The notes below the pieces were generated by a model. That model was not told the DNA's origin, did not search any database, and saw only the letters and a list, made by a program, of their open reading frames with translations. From CAZTLE01 sp964614415 (lineage in GTDB: Bacteria > Bacteroidota > Bacteroidia > Flavobacteriales > Flavobacteriaceae): DNA of 29,249 bases. Location of the stretch: positions 1 through 29,249 of the forward strand of contig CAZTLE010000027.1 in the NCBI GenBank assembly GCA_964614415.1. Direction: 5' to 3'. The position numbers and the translations under genes are program-made. Shown here piece after piece: positions 17,085 to 23,559 of the stretch; position 1 is the stretch's first letter, and every line of letters begins with the position of its first letter.

Positions 17085-17444
17085 TTATTCACACACTACA
17101 AAGGCAATGGCATATTCGCTATCGTGCGAAATCGACACTTCAATGTTTGTTATGTTTTTTTGATTGATGATATCATTGACCAGACCATAGGTGATCACCG
17201 AAGGTTTACCCACTGAGTCCTTTATGACTTCTATTTCCGTAAGCCTTCCGATGCCCCTGGAAAAACCTATCCCGAGCGCTTTGAGCAAAGCTTCCTTGAC
17301 GGCAAATTTTCCAGCAATTGATTTTATGTTGGAACCATCTTCGTTAGGAGCAAGGATCATTTGCCTGCCTTGCAACTTGTTGCGACGGACAAACTGTTCT
17401 ATCCTGGAGATCTTGATGATATCGGCACCTATGGTAATGGACAT
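17085..17444 (-). CDS. acpS: Holo-ACP synthase (4'-phosphopantetheinyl transferase, AcpS type)
   Basis: A 119-residue protein, the normal AcpS length, with the two family motifs: GADIIKISRIE (Asp8) and GKFAVKEALLKALG (Glu51), both Mg ligands, and a late SISHD segment. It transfers phosphopantetheine from CoA to the Ser of an ACP. Its gene follows the ACP gene directly (36-nt gap, the largest in the operon), so it is probably dedicated to that ACP, although it could also serve the cell's fatty-acid ACP. Confidence 0.93.
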   Translation of the reverse strand: MSITIGADIIKISRIEQFVRRNKLQGRQMILAPNEDGSNIKSIAGKFAVKEALLKALGIGFSRGIGRLTEIEVIKDSVGKPSVITYGLVNDIINQKNITNIEVSISHDSEYAIAFVVCE

Positions 17445-17480
17445 ATGATAGTTTTTAATGAGAAAATTGATCTTCCCACA

Positions 17481-17750
17481 TTACGTTAATTGTAGTTGGC
17501 CTTCAACAAATTCGTTGATGGAATTCACCGATTGAAAGATTCCCATGTCGTCATCGGAGATGGTAATCTCAAATTCGTTGTTAATGGCAACCGCCAGTTC
17601 AAGGGCGTCTACAGAATCAAGGCCTAGTCCTTGTTCTTCTTCAGGTTCGAATAGCAGAACGTCATCTCCGATATCCTGTGGGTCATGTCTAAGATTCAAT
17701 CGATTCACGATCAATTCTTTGATTTTCAGTTTTCTTGTTTCAGTGTTCAT
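17481..17750 (-). CDS. Acyl carrier protein
   Basis: An 89-residue acidic helical protein with the phosphopantetheine site LGLDSVDALEL; Ser46 is the attachment residue. LDSVD, where common fatty-acid ACPs have DSLD, fits a specialised carrier of the type II PKS / aryl-polyene kind. It is the only carrier protein in the window. It would carry the growing chain and, if the butirosin comparison holds, present it to the BtrH-type transferases. The gene lies between the ketoreductase and acpS genes. Confidence 0.93.
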   Translation of the reverse strand: MNTETRKLKIKELIVNRLNLRHDPQDIGDDVLLFEPEEEQGLGLDSVDALELAVAINNEFEITISDDDMGIFQSVNSINEFVEGQLQLT

Positions 17751-17772
17751 TTTTCTATTTATTAAGTGATTA

Positions 17773-18528
17773 TTACGCGATTAAAAGTCCGCCGTCAATG
17801 AGCAATACCTGACCGGTCATGTAACCTGCGGCATCAGACAGCAGGAAGAGAACTACCGAGGATACTTCTTCCGAAGTTCCAAAGCGTTTCAGCGGAATTA
17901 CTTCCTTATAGCCCTCGTCCTGTTTGGTGGCATTTTCCAGCATCCCGGTGGCAATAAAGCCCGGGGCTACTGCATTCACCCGTACATTGAAGTCGGCCAT
18001 TTCTTTAGCTGCGACCTGGGTGAGTGAATTCAAAGCGCCTTTGGTTGAACTGTAGACCGATTGGCCTTTAAGACCTCCCATAGACGCTGCCGAGCTAACA
18101 TTGACGATGGATCCGTGTTTTTGACCGATCATAACGGCCGCAACATGCTTAAGCACAAGGAAATTTCCAAGAAGGTTGATATCAACTGCATTCTTATATT
18201 TCTCCAGTGACTGCATGGCTATGAACCCGCGCACCAGGATACCTGCGTTGTTGACCAGACTGTCGATGCGTCCAAAATGTTCTTTGATCGCTTTGATCAT
18301 TTGTTTCACTTCGTCTTCCTGGGTGATATTGGCCTTGTAAGCCACAGTATCGATGCCTAGGGCTTTGATATCGGCGACAAGTGCATCTGCTTTGTCTTTG
18401 TTTGAGTTGTAATGGAGTACAGGTATGGCGCCATTCTCGGCCAGTTTAAGGCAGATGTCGGTTCCTATTCCACCGGTGGCACCGGTGACCAGAACAACTT
18501 TGTCTTTTACGTCTATAATGGTGTTCAT
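17773..18528 (-). CDS. 3-ketoacyl-ACP reductase (FabG-like short-chain dehydrogenase)
   Basis: A 251-residue classical SDR with TGATGGIG (15-22) for NADP binding, NNAG (93-96), the Ser145/146 pair in VNVSSAAS, and YSSTK (Tyr159, Lys163) as the active site. The end (GYMTGQVLLIDGGLLIA) is the standard FabG C-terminus. It reduces the beta-keto group made by the KS. It sits between the CLF-like gene (17-nt gap) and the ACP gene (22-nt gap), so it belongs to the chain-building set rather than to housekeeping fatty-acid synthesis. Confidence 0.92.
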   Translation of the reverse strand: MNTIIDVKDKVVLVTGATGGIGTDICLKLAENGAIPVLHYNSNKDKADALVADIKALGIDTVAYKANITQEDEVKQMIKAIKEHFGRIDSLVNNAGILVRGFIAMQSLEKYKNAVDINLLGNFLVLKHVAAVMIGQKHGSIVNVSSAASMGGLKGQSVYSSTKGALNSLTQVAAKEMADFNVRVNAVAPGFIATGMLENATKQDEGYKEVIPLKRFGTSEEVSSVVLFLLSDAAGYMTGQVLLIDGGLLIA

Positions 18529-18545
18529 TCGATTGGTTTTTCCGG

Positions 18546-19649
18546 TTATACGGCTATGATCATACTGAAGCAGTTCCCTCCAATGTGATAGCTGTTAACC
18601 ATGACATATTTTTGATCGTTATCCTCGCTCTTACTGCGCATGGCTTTCACATAACCGGCTGCAGCGGCAAACCCGTCGGAGGCTCCGAAAGTCTCTCCGA
18701 GAACTTGTTTTACGTAGTGTACTTCAGGTGCTTTGTCCGGCCACAATTGTGCTATGGCTTCAGATTCCGACTCCATTTGATGACTGTCCTCTCGGCTTAA
18801 AGAAACAATGAGATCAATCTTATCCGCGGGAACCTCACTGCGTAGCAGTGCGTTCTTCATACAGCCCTGGATGGACTGTGGTGTGATGTAGCCAAAGTTA
18901 TCGATGGATTTCTCTACCTGCTGAATATTGGAAGTGACACCGTATCCGCAGACTTCAAATAAGATCTCAGCATTGCGGTTCTTGGCGAATTCAGCGTCCT
19001 CAACGAACATCATTACAGCACCTTCAGACATGCAAGACAGGCTTGCTTCTTTTGGAAGTCCGTTGCCATTAATAACCTTTCGGGTAGTGTAGGCTGCCTC
19101 AACTTCGGGTGACAACTCTTCAAAACCACCGGCCAGGATAGCCTTGGCTTTCTTTTGGCGAATTACATCATAAGCGTATGCGATGGGATTGTATCCGGAG
19201 ACGGTGGTATTGTATCCACGACTCTTCATTAAGACCGTGATAGCGCCCGGAGCGGCATTCCCTACCGTATATGGGAACAATAGCGGACTTGCCGAATCCA
19301 ATCCGAGTTCGAACCCGGAATTGATGAAATCACGAGCACTTACAATGGGTCCGTAGGCCGTACAAAAGATACCGCCAACGTCGTTGATCGTATTTTCATC
19401 GATTTCGATCGCTGCCTCCTCCAGGCAAGTGATAGCAGACATCATGGCAATCTTGGTCAGACGGTCCATGCGTCGCTGGTTCACTTTCTTAAATTGGCCC
19501 AGTTCTTCTTCCAGCACAGCATCGTTTATGTGGGAAGTATCGGCATTCCCTGCCTGGTCATAGTTCTTGGCAAAATGATTTAGCCCGTTACCTATGGGTG
19601 AACTCACTCCTATAGATGTGATAACAACTTTAGATGTATTTGCATTCAT
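18546..19649 (-). CDS. Chain-length-factor-like ketosynthase homologue (KS-beta), active-site residues missing
   Basis: A 367-residue protein with the KS fold (VVITSIGVSSPIGNG start, HIGGNCFSMIIAV end) but no catalytic set. Around the normal Cys position it reads TTVSGYNPIAYAYD (148-161), without Cys. The first His region reads LIVSLSRED (Leu in place of His). The second reads VLGETFGASDG (Glu in place of His). Loss of all three is typical of chain-length factors, which pair with an active KS and set chain length in type II PKSs, including the highly reducing aryl-polyene type. It is shorter than the active KS (414 residues). It lies 6 nt after the dehydratase gene. Confidence 0.85.
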   Translation of the reverse strand: MNANTSKVVITSIGVSSPIGNGLNHFAKNYDQAGNADTSHINDAVLEEELGQFKKVNQRRMDRLTKIAMMSAITCLEEAAIEIDENTINDVGGIFCTAYGPIVSARDFINSGFELGLDSASPLLFPYTVGNAAPGAITVLMKSRGYNTTVSGYNPIAYAYDVIRQKKAKAILAGGFEELSPEVEAAYTTRKVINGNGLPKEASLSCMSEGAVMMFVEDAEFAKNRNAEILFEVCGYGVTSNIQQVEKSIDNFGYITPQSIQGCMKNALLRSEVPADKIDLIVSLSREDSHQMESESEAIAQLWPDKAPEVHYVKQVLGETFGASDGFAAAAGYVKAMRSKSEDNDQKYVMVNSYHIGGNCFSMIIAV

Positions 19650-19655
19650 GGCGTA

Positions 19656-20081
19656 TTATTTTTCGAAATTGTATGTTATTATGCCCTTGCCTACCAACCG
19701 GTCGTCTACTTTGGCTTCAACCGAAACCTTCACGAACTTGCCGAATAGATTGAGCAGTTTACTTTCAATGGTAATGGTGTCCCCGGGAAGGATGAAATCA
19801 ATGAACTTGAAGTTGTTGAGTTGAGCGATATAGCCTTTCTTGGAGTACTCTTCGTGCTCCGCTATCATTACTCCTCCCACCTGGGCGCTTGCCTCAACCA
19901 ATAGAACTCCGGGGAATACCGGATCGCCTGGAAAGTGTCCCACCAGGTAGGGGTCTGTCATGCTTACGTTCTTAATCCCGATGGCCATCTCCTTATCTAC
20001 GGAGACGATCTTATCTACAAATAAGAATGGGAACCGTTGCGGTATTCTGTTGGTGATTTGCGTATGTGTTAATCCAGCCAC
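19656..20081 (-). CDS. 3-hydroxyacyl-ACP dehydratase (FabZ-like hot-dog)
   Basis: A 141-residue FabZ-type protein with IPQRFPFLFVDKI near the start and HFPGDPVFPGVLLVEASAQ, giving His49 and Glu63 as the active pair, and a late PGDTITIESKLL strand. It removes water from 3-hydroxyacyl-ACP to give a trans-2-enoyl chain. The start is a GTG at 20081; no ATG is available and an in-frame stop lies four codons upstream. It is the first gene of the twenty-gene operon, and no enoyl reductase follows, so double bonds would be kept. Confidence 0.9.
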   Translation of the reverse strand: MAGLTHTQITNRIPQRFPFLFVDKIVSVDKEMAIGIKNVSMTDPYLVGHFPGDPVFPGVLLVEASAQVGGVMIAEHEEYSKKGYIAQLNNFKFIDFILPGDTITIESKLLNLFGKFVKVSVEAKVDDRLVGKGIITYNFEK

Positions 20082-20100
20082 TTTATAAGGTTATTGGTTA

Positions 20101-20163
20101 CTAGTGCGAGGAGCGTTGTGTGATTCGCATTTTTGAACCTGAACGGGTCGGTGCAGATGTCAT
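20101..20163 (-). other. Possible 20-codon leader ORF before the biosynthetic operon
   Basis: An ATG at 20163 is preceded by GAGGAGAG, one of the few Shine-Dalgarno-like sequences in the window, and opens 20 codons ending in TAG at 20101, 19 nt before the dehydratase GTG. The peptide shows no known motif. It could couple translation into the first gene, or be chance. Confidence 0.25.
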
Positions 20164-20232
20164 TTCTCTCCTCATTTGTTAAACACGTTTTGTTCATTTT
20201 ATGGAGCGCACTTTGTTTTTCGGCACGGCAGT

Positions 20233-20249
20233 TGTCTTTCTGAAAGACA
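20233..20249. promoter_or_regulatory. Perfect inverted repeat in the operon leader
   Basis: TGTCTTT-CTG-AAAGACA is a perfect 7-bp inverted repeat with a 3-nt centre. It lies about 30 nt downstream of the candidate -7 box, in the untranslated leader of the operon. It could be an operator or an RNA hairpin. The NarL-type regulator encoded just upstream is a candidate binder, unproven. Confidence 0.4.
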
Positions 20250-20277
20250 CTAGTCCACAATACATTACGCTACATCA

Positions 20278-20285
20278 CAAACCTA
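20278..20285 (-). promoter_or_regulatory. Candidate -7 promoter box for the biosynthetic operon
   Basis: On the minus strand TAGGTTTG matches the Bacteroidota -7 consensus TAnnTTTG. A clear -33 TTG is not seen at the usual distance (only a TTA about 15 nt upstream). Transcription would start near 20270, giving a leader of roughly 190 nt before the GTG start at 20081. Confidence 0.4.
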
Positions 20286-20322
20286 TACCTTAATCATCGC
20301 TAAGGTGCCGGAATAGGGCATA

Positions 20323-20351
20323 AAAAAAGTAAGGCACTGCCTTACTTTTTT
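20323..20351 (-). terminator. Intrinsic terminator after the response regulator gene
   Basis: Twelve bases (20323-20334, AAAAAAGTAAGG) pair perfectly with 20340-20351 around a CACTG loop. On the minus strand the stem ends in a run of T. It follows the regulator stop by about 20 nt and separates the regulatory genes from the biosynthetic operon, so the latter needs its own promoter. Confidence 0.88.
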
Positions 20352-20372
20352 AGTTTTTATGGGGGTTAGCAA

Positions 20373-21056
20373 CTATACGAAGCCCTTTTCCCGGGCTATT
20401 TGGATGAGTTCTTTGTCATCGCCGCTGGTAACATCGAATATTTGTTTGAGATGTCGTTTTCGCTTTTCAATTCCGGCTATGGACAGCGGCAGAATCTCCG
20501 GGAGATTTTTCATTTTGGTTCCTATGGAGAGCTCGTAGATCAGTTGCCGGTCAATATTATCGAGCAGAAAATCATTCGAAACTTCTTTGCGCAACAGCTT
20601 GGTCACGGTTTTGCTGTAGTAGGGAGGATCGGTAAGTACTGTTTTAATTGCCGTTACCAATTCTTCGGGAGCAACATCGTTCTTGATTAAAAATCCATCG
20701 GGGTCTATGCTCTTAAATATACTGTGGATACGATAATTGTCATTGAAGGTAGTGGATACTACAATGCGCGTTTTGGGCAACAACTGCCTAAGCTTAAGCC
20801 CCAGATCTTCTCCCGACAGTATTTTGGCATCCGTCGAGGGAGGGAGCCTGATGTCAAGAAAAACGCAGTCCAATGGTTGTTGGCGTTCGGCAATGTATTT
20901 GATCTTGTCGTACGCCATATCACAATTGTGAGCTACATCGATGGCGAAGGTGATATTTTCATCAGACTTGCTAATACTGGAGAAAGCACTCTTATAGGCT
21001 TCAGAGATGAGTGGGTGGTCGTCAATTAGTAGGATGTGATATCGTTTTGGTTTCAT
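20373..21056 (-). CDS. NarL/LuxR-type DNA-binding response regulator
   Basis: A 227-residue two-domain regulator. The receiver has the acidic pair IDDHP (Asp12, Asp13), the phospho-acceptor VFLDIRLPP (Asp68), the switch Ser/Thr in VVSTTF and Lys in FLIKND. The C-terminal ~65 residues (from LDNIDRQLIYELSIGTKMKN) form a LuxR-type helix-turn-helix. All phosphorylation residues are present. Its gene starts 9 nt after the histidine kinase stop, so they form a two-component pair. It lies just upstream of the biosynthetic operon, which makes it a candidate controller, although a terminator separates them. Confidence 0.92.
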   Translation of the reverse strand: MKPKRYHILLIDDHPLISEAYKSAFSSISKSDENITFAIDVAHNCDMAYDKIKYIAERQQPLDCVFLDIRLPPSTDAKILSGEDLGLKLRQLLPKTRIVVSTTFNDNYRIHSIFKSIDPDGFLIKNDVAPEELVTAIKTVLTDPPYYSKTVTKLLRKEVSNDFLLDNIDRQLIYELSIGTKMKNLPEILPLSIAGIEKRKRHLKQIFDVTSGDDKELIQIAREKGFV

Positions 21057-21065
21057 GGTTCATTA

Positions 21066-23099
21066 TTATAGTGGTAACCGAAGTGCTATTTGGGTACCTG
21101 ATTCGGGATTTGATTGTAGGTCGAAGGAGCCATTGAGGTTTGTAACTCTGGACTCCATATTCTTAAGGCCTATGCCTTTGCGGTTCTTTTTGCGAACAAA
21201 GCCTATTCCATCATCCTTAATGGTAACGACCAATTGTCGCTCAACAATGGAGAAGGACAGAATTACTTTGGACGCTTTTGCATATTTAATCGTGTTTTGC
21301 AATGCTTCCTGAATGATGCGATAGATGTTTACCTTATGAAGCTGATCTATCTTGTCCCAGGAAATCTCTTCGGCAATATGTATTTCATAGCTGTAGTTCC
21401 CAATCTTACTGTTAGCCTTCAGCATTTTCTGGATCAATTGGATAAAGCTCATCCCGGAACTTCCAATATTATTACTTAGATCGTGTGAGATCTCGCGAAT
21501 CTCTTTTTCTATTTCCTGAAGTTCTCCCAGGAAGGAATTGTGCTGGTCGATGGTCTCGTCATCACCGGATAGCTCCAGGAATCCCAGACCCACGCGTGTT
21601 CCGAAGAGCTTTCCTAATACCCCGTCATGCAATTCTTCCGAAATCCTCTTGCGCTCTTTAATTCTACCTTCTTCCAACTTGGCCTGCTGTTTTAGAGTAA
21701 GCAGGAAGATACGCTCGTTGGCCTGCTGTTGAGCCGTTTGAAGTTCCAGTTTCTGACTTCGGGTGCGCTGGGCATTGGCATAATATAAGGCCGACATTAG
21801 AACCAGTACTCCCAGGCCAATAAACAGTATGTTGTTCTTGTCGCGGGATAGCTTTCTGTTGGCTTCGATATATTGTCCGGTCTCAAAGGCTATGCGCGCA
21901 AATTTATTCTGAATGGCCCGTTCGGAGTCCATGAGACTGTCGTTGAACGCAATATAGGCGTCGAGGTGTTCTTTAGATCTCCCGGGATCCAGCTGTGACA
22001 GCAGTTGCAGCGCGGTTAGGTAGTCCCTGTTATTTTTGACCTCCCTTGAGTATTGTTTGGCCCGTAGAGCATAACCAAGGGCTTTTGGTGTGTCCAATGC
22101 AGTTTTGTGGTACTGCGCAAGGTGCAGTGTATTGACACTAATTCCGGATTTATGTTGAAGACTGTCACGAATGTGCAATGCTTCCATAAATCCCTTGTTC
22201 ACTCCGAGCGTATCCCCGGAAAGCAGGCCGGCATACGACTTATTGTCCAGGAGGCGTGCATACAACAGAGCGTTTCTTTGCTTTAGGTTTTCAGATTCCA
22301 GAGCTTTCGAGAACTCGGTTTTGGCCTTGTCATATGCTCCCATGGCGGAATAGATCAACCCCAAATTATTGAGTGCCCCTTCTTCGTAAAAAGCATTGTT
22401 GTCTTTTACCTTTGTGCGATAGGTCTGGGCTTCCTTATGATATTGCAGCGCCTTGTCGTAGTTCTTGATGTCCAGGTTCAAAGTTGATAAATGATCGTAT
22501 GAGGCATACAGGGATTTGTTCTTTTCTAATGATTTGAACTTGTCGATGGCCTCCACGATGAGTGCTTCACTTCCGTAGTAATCTCGAAATCGTCCTTTTA
22601 TGAAAGACATCCCGAAGAGCATTTTGGCCGACAGGTAGGGTTCGTTGGCCGCTTCAAAAAATAATTCGGCATTGTGATAATAGTAGTAGGCGCTGTCGAA
22701 CACCTGGCTCCTCTTGAAGTAGTTGGCGTAATTCCAATAGGTGTCGCCCATGGTAAAGGTGTCTCTCACCTTTTTGGCGAGATCGAATGCCTCTCTGTTA
22801 ATATTTCTGAAGTTGTTTGAGTCTTTCAGTCTCAGGTATTCATAAGCAATTGTGCTCAACATTCTTGACTGCAGACTATCTTCGGGAAGACTCTTGGTTA
22901 TCACATAAGCATTGGCCAATCGGTTCTTCTTGAAAAGCATGCTACTATCCGATATTTTAGCCTGCTTTAAGAGCATAGCAATACTGTCCCTTTGTAATAT
23001 ATGACCAATGTCGTCCGTCCCATTAGGACTACAACGGCTAAAGAAACATAAAATTAAAAGAGAGAAAACAACGGGGAAGAACGTTGAAATTGCTTTCAA
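21066..23099 (-). CDS. TPR-containing sensor histidine kinase (HisKA_3 type)
   Basis: A 677-residue kinase. An N-terminal hydrophobic segment (~9-22) ends in a Cys (position 23) that might be lipidated, though the FSRC context is poor. Residues ~75-400 are TPR-like repeats (for example NYDKALQYHKEAQTYR), expected in the periplasm. One membrane helix follows (~423-441), then a coiled coil and the HisKA_3 box ELHDGVLG with His491, and a HATPase_c domain with Asn602, DDGIG (629-633) and GIGL (642-645). It phosphorylates the NarL-type regulator encoded 9 nt downstream. The start is a TTG at 23099; an in-frame TAG lies five codons upstream and there is no ATG. Kinases of this layout are common in Flavobacteriia; the signal is unknown. 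Confidence 0.9.
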   Translation of the reverse strand: MKAISTFFPVVFSLLILCFFSRCSPNGTDDIGHILQRDSIAMLLKQAKISDSSMLFKKNRLANAYVITKSLPEDSLQSRMLSTIAYEYLRLKDSNNFRNINREAFDLAKKVRDTFTMGDTYWNYANYFKRSQVFDSAYYYYHNAELFFEAANEPYLSAKMLFGMSFIKGRFRDYYGSEALIVEAIDKFKSLEKNKSLYASYDHLSTLNLDIKNYDKALQYHKEAQTYRTKVKDNNAFYEEGALNNLGLIYSAMGAYDKAKTEFSKALESENLKQRNALLYARLLDNKSYAGLLSGDTLGVNKGFMEALHIRDSLQHKSGISVNTLHLAQYHKTALDTPKALGYALRAKQYSREVKNNRDYLTALQLLSQLDPGRSKEHLDAYIAFNDSLMDSERAIQNKFARIAFETGQYIEANRKLSRDKNNILFIGLGVLVLMSALYYANAQRTRSQKLELQTAQQQANERIFLLTLKQQAKLEEGRIKERKRISEELHDGVLGKLFGTRVGLGFLELSGDDETIDQHNSFLGELQEIEKEIREISHDLSNNIGSSGMSFIQLIQKMLKANSKIGNYSYEIHIAEEISWDKIDQLHKVNIYRIIQEALQNTIKYAKASKVILSFSIVERQLVVTIKDDGIGFVRKKNRKGIGLKNMESRVTNLNGSFDLQSNPESGTQIALRLPL

Positions 23100-23134
23100 G
23101 GATATCGTTTTCTAGTATTAAAAATACAAAAAAA

Positions 23135-23157
23135 GCCTTTAACTACTAGTTAAAGGC
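23135..23157 (-). terminator. Intrinsic terminator after the small lipoprotein gene
   Basis: A perfect 10-bp stem (GCCTTTAACT / AGTTAAAGGC) with a 3-nt loop is followed on the minus strand by seven T residues. It lies about 25 nt after the small lipoprotein stop and before the kinase gene. Confidence 0.9.
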
Positions 23158-23181
23158 ATGTCTAATTTTAAGGTTCAGATT

Positions 23182-23346
23182 TTATCCGTTTTCGTCTTTT
23201 TCCGTTTCGTCAACGGTATTGGAATCGTCTCCTGTTGCCTGTTCGGTAGGGTCGTTCTGGTATTCGTCCGCCAGGCGTTCGGGTGTACAAGAGAATAATG
23301 TTGCAATGATTCCTACTATTAATATTGAGCTTCTTAAAGTTTTCAT
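23182..23346 (-). CDS. Small lipoprotein (54 aa)
   Basis: A short gene opened by an ATG at 23346 and ending in TAA at 23182. The N-terminus (MKTLRSSILIVGIIATLFSC) is a lipoprotein signal with Cys20 as the lipidated residue, so the mature protein is only 34 residues. That part is very acidic (Asp/Glu in roughly one third of positions, ending TVDETEKDENG) and probably unfolded. No family was recognised. It has its own candidate promoter (23462-23492) and a strong terminator, and lies between the LytTR gene and the kinase gene, so it may be a separately regulated envelope protein. A longer reading in another frame over the same bases has no such signal and is rejected. Confidence 0.8.
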   Translation of the reverse strand: MKTLRSSILIVGIIATLFSCTPERLADEYQNDPTEQATGDDSNTVDETEKDENG

Positions 23347-23422
23347 GATGTGTAAGTTTATAATGGTTTAACAATAGGGTCTGTACGGGTCGGGTACAAA
23401 CCACTGTTAGTGCACTATGTTT

Positions 23423-23457
23423 GGTGATCTGGTTGATTTATCACCTTTGAAGCTTCA
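23423..23457. promoter_or_regulatory. Two inverted repeats upstream of the small lipoprotein gene
   Basis: GGTGAT (23423-23428) and ATCACC (23440-23445) form an inverted repeat with an 11-nt centre. Next to it TGAAGCTTCA (23448-23457) is a perfect palindrome. Both lie just downstream of the candidate promoter and about 80-110 nt before the ATG. They could be operator sites; no known regulator motif was recognised. Confidence 0.3.
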
Positions 23458-23461
23458 TGAG

Positions 23462-23492
23462 CTAAAGTATAGACCCTCGTGGTCCCCAACAA
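23462..23492 (-). promoter_or_regulatory. Candidate promoter of the small lipoprotein gene
   Basis: On the minus strand TTGTTG (23492-23487) is followed after 15 nt by TATACTTTAG (23471-23462), close to the Bacteroidota TTG / TAnnTTTG pattern. The leader before the ATG at 23346 would be about 110 nt. Confidence 0.4.
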
Positions 23493-23559
23493 GATTTTAA
23501 AAGCGGTTTTAGTGATTTTGGAAGTTCTGTGAGTGAAACCCTGATTTTTGAGAGGAAAA

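Noticed and set aside
876..20081. Flexirubin or aryl-polyene cluster
   Set aside because: Only the chain-building genes are shared. The aromatic starter genes, DarA/DarB, MMPL pump and LolA-like genes are absent, while ATP-grasp, BtrH-like and PIG-L genes are present.
20069..20260. 63-codon reading frame in the operon leader (minus strand)
   Set aside because: It overlaps the start of the dehydratase gene, has no signal, motif or ribosome site at its start, and covers the promoter/leader region. A shorter in-frame ATG version was also unconvincing.
23210..23404. 64-codon reading frame over the small lipoprotein gene
   Set aside because: It is rich in Arg, Asn and His without structure, while another frame over the same bases gives a clear lipoprotein signal and is followed by a terminator.
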